From JAKAKT01 sp041305385 (GTDB lineage Archaea > Micrarchaeota > Micrarchaeia > Burarchaeales > JAKAKT01), in contig JBFYLO010000075.1 of the NCBI GenBank assembly GCA_041305385.1, positions 1 to 21,440 on the forward strand: a DNA stretch of 21,440 nucleotides. The letters run 5' to 3'. Position numbers and translations under genes: made by a program. Shown in pieces: positions 20,483-21,440 of this stretch (its first letter is position 1; every line of letters begins with the position of its first letter). The notes beneath the pieces are model-generated. The model was not told the origin of the DNA, made no database searches, and saw only the letters and a program-made list of their open reading frames with translations.

Positions 20483-21440
20483 GTGAATTGGAACTTGGGG
20501 GATTCCAAACGCGGCGTTTTCTTCACGCTAGACTCAGTGTTTGCCATCATGATTTTAGTCACCCTGTTCTCGGTGTTCATGCTTCTCTCTGTTGAAACAG
20601 TCTCAACGGAGAGCATGCACCAGCAGCTGAGGTTCCAGGCCGAGGACGCAGTGGCTGTGCTCGCCAAGACCAAGCTGTGGGAGGTAAGGCACCTGCCAGT
20701 GGTCCGGAAGATGCAGGAGGACGGGACGCTCACGCAGATAGACAGCGACTACAGCATAATGGAAGTGGTCGGCGCCCTCTGGGCCAACAACAATACCGGG
20801 AACACGAGCTACGCGCAGGAGCTGATTGCGGAAGTGCTCGGGCCCTCGATGCCGCCCAACATCAAATGGGAAGTGAGCATCGGCAACGAGACGCTCTACA
20901 ACACGACCAAGATGACCACCTCGCGGTTCATGAGCACTGTCAGTAACAAGCTGGTCTCCGGCTACATGAAGGGCAAGCCCCACTTCGGCTACACCGCAAG
21001 GGCGTTCCTCAACAACATAAAGGGAAAGAGCGACAGCACCTACCTGTTCTTCGGGGGGTTCATCGGGCAGGGGGAGATAACCGGCTACTTGCGGGGCATC
21101 CCGGCTGATGCGACAATCACCAACGTTTCTTTCGAGGGCAGGGTGGATAAGTTATCCCCTGAGAACTCGTTTGACATTTTCTTGAACGGCACGAAGTGCA
21201 AGACCGTGGCCAGGGACCCCACTGGCTTCATAGAGCAGGACCTGACTGAGGAATGCAAAGACTACGTCAACAGGGGCAGTGACACCAAGGTATCCATCGA
21301 CTTCGCTGCTGAGAACATAACCGTGCAGTATATCGGAGGGGGCTACCTGAAAGTTACTTACCAGACTGACATTATGAGCACTCCGGAGACCGGGAAGATG
21401 CGCTATTACTTCCCGGGAGTGAGCGGGATAATAAATATTT
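20483..21440 (+). CDS. Large pilin-like surface protein, cut by the right edge
   Basis: An open frame from GTG at 20483 to the window end, 319 codons with no stop. The N-terminus VNWNLGDSKRGVFFTLDSVFA, in pieces NWNLGDSKRG and VFFTLDSVFAIMILVTLFSVF, has a basic residue pair followed by a hydrophobic helix with Thr-Leu-Asp, typical of archaeal type IV pilin-like (class III) N-termini. The helix would anchor the protein or polymerise. The remaining part is outside: several sequons (NNT, NTS, NET, NTT, NVS, NGT, NIT), two Cys near 239 and 257, beta-rich sequence. The start is set by the TATA box at 20454-20461. The C-terminus and any further domain lie beyond the window. Role: surface filament or envelope protein, inferred. 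Confidence 0.75.
   Translation, partial: MNWNLGDSKRGVFFTLDSVFAIMILVTLFSVFMLLSVETVSTESMHQQLRFQAEDAVAVLAKTKLWEVRHLPVVRKMQEDGTLTQIDSDYSIMEVVGALWANNNTGNTSYAQELIAEVLGPSMPPNIKWEVSIGNETLYNTTKMTTSRFMSTVSNKLVSGYMKGKPHFGYTARAFLNNIKGKSDSTYLFFGGFIGQGEITGYLRGIPADATITNVSFEGRVDKLSPENSFDIFLNGTKCKTVARDPTGFIEQDLTEECKDYVNRGSDTKVSIDFAAENITVQYIGGGYLKVTYQTDIMSTPETGKMRYYFPGVSGIINI

Noticed and set aside
1..21440. CRISPR array, IS element with transposase, rRNA genes, integrase
   Set aside because: No regularly spaced direct repeats, no transposase or integrase-like protein and no rRNA sequence were seen on either strand.

Overview
The window looks like archaeal chromosome, roughly 55% GC, densely packed with short gaps. 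Three things point to an archaeon. Nearly every gene or operon has an AT-rich TATA box (TTTATATT, TTAAATAT, CTTAAATA and similar) centred about 24-29 nt before its start codon, which means leaderless transcripts. The tRNA-Gln begins with an A1-U72 pair. The gene content includes an AMMECR1 protein, a CDP-alcohol phosphotransferase next to a SEC59/DGK1-type polyprenol/lipid kinase, a glycosyltransferase GT4, a YkgJ protein and many small Cys-rich surface proteins. A DPANN-type lineage (Micrarchaeota or Diapherotrites style) is my inference from the many unrecognised Cys-rich lipoproteins; the sequence alone does not prove it.

Layout. 1-2613 (minus): a partial gene at the left edge, a secreted protein with a signal peptide, and a GT4 glycosyltransferase. 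2614-2830 is a divergent promoter region. 2831-5856 (plus): glmS and a flavodiiron protein in a two-gene operon. 5839-12580 (minus): a run of genes, most with their own TATA box. In transcription order these are a 370-aa Cys-repeat lipoprotein, two small membrane proteins, two paralogous lipoproteins with knottin-like N-termini, a possible JAMM-like protein and a helical protein. 12581-13040 is mostly structured non-coding DNA. 13041-17510 (mostly minus): a small basic protein, YkgJ, tRNA-Gln on the plus strand, then the operon AMMECR1 / winged-helix-like protein / internally duplicated 518-aa protein, and a membrane-anchored Cys-rich protein. 17520-19864 (plus): CDP-alcohol phosphotransferase, SEC59/DGK1-type kinase, PHP phosphoesterase. 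19946 to the right edge (plus): an unknown 166-aa protein and the start of a large pilin-like surface protein cut by the window end.

How the genes fit together. Much of the window serves the cell envelope: UDP-GlcNAc precursor supply (GlmS), a glycosyltransferase, lipid headgroup and polyprenol-phosphate chemistry, and at least six exported or membrane-anchored proteins, several rich in N-X-S/T sequons. The flavodiiron protein suggests protection from O2 or NO.

The most unusual material is two intergenic structured elements. One (10637-10779) is 143 bp, bracketed by an exact 10-bp direct repeat, with a terminal stem enclosing three back-to-back hairpins. The other (12655-12850) is a branched inverted-repeat structure with outward-facing TATA-like sequences in its ends. 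Both lie just upstream of lipoprotein promoters and both have C/G-rich CCGG-type hairpin tips. They could be mobile miniature elements or structured RNAs; I cannot assign either to a known family.
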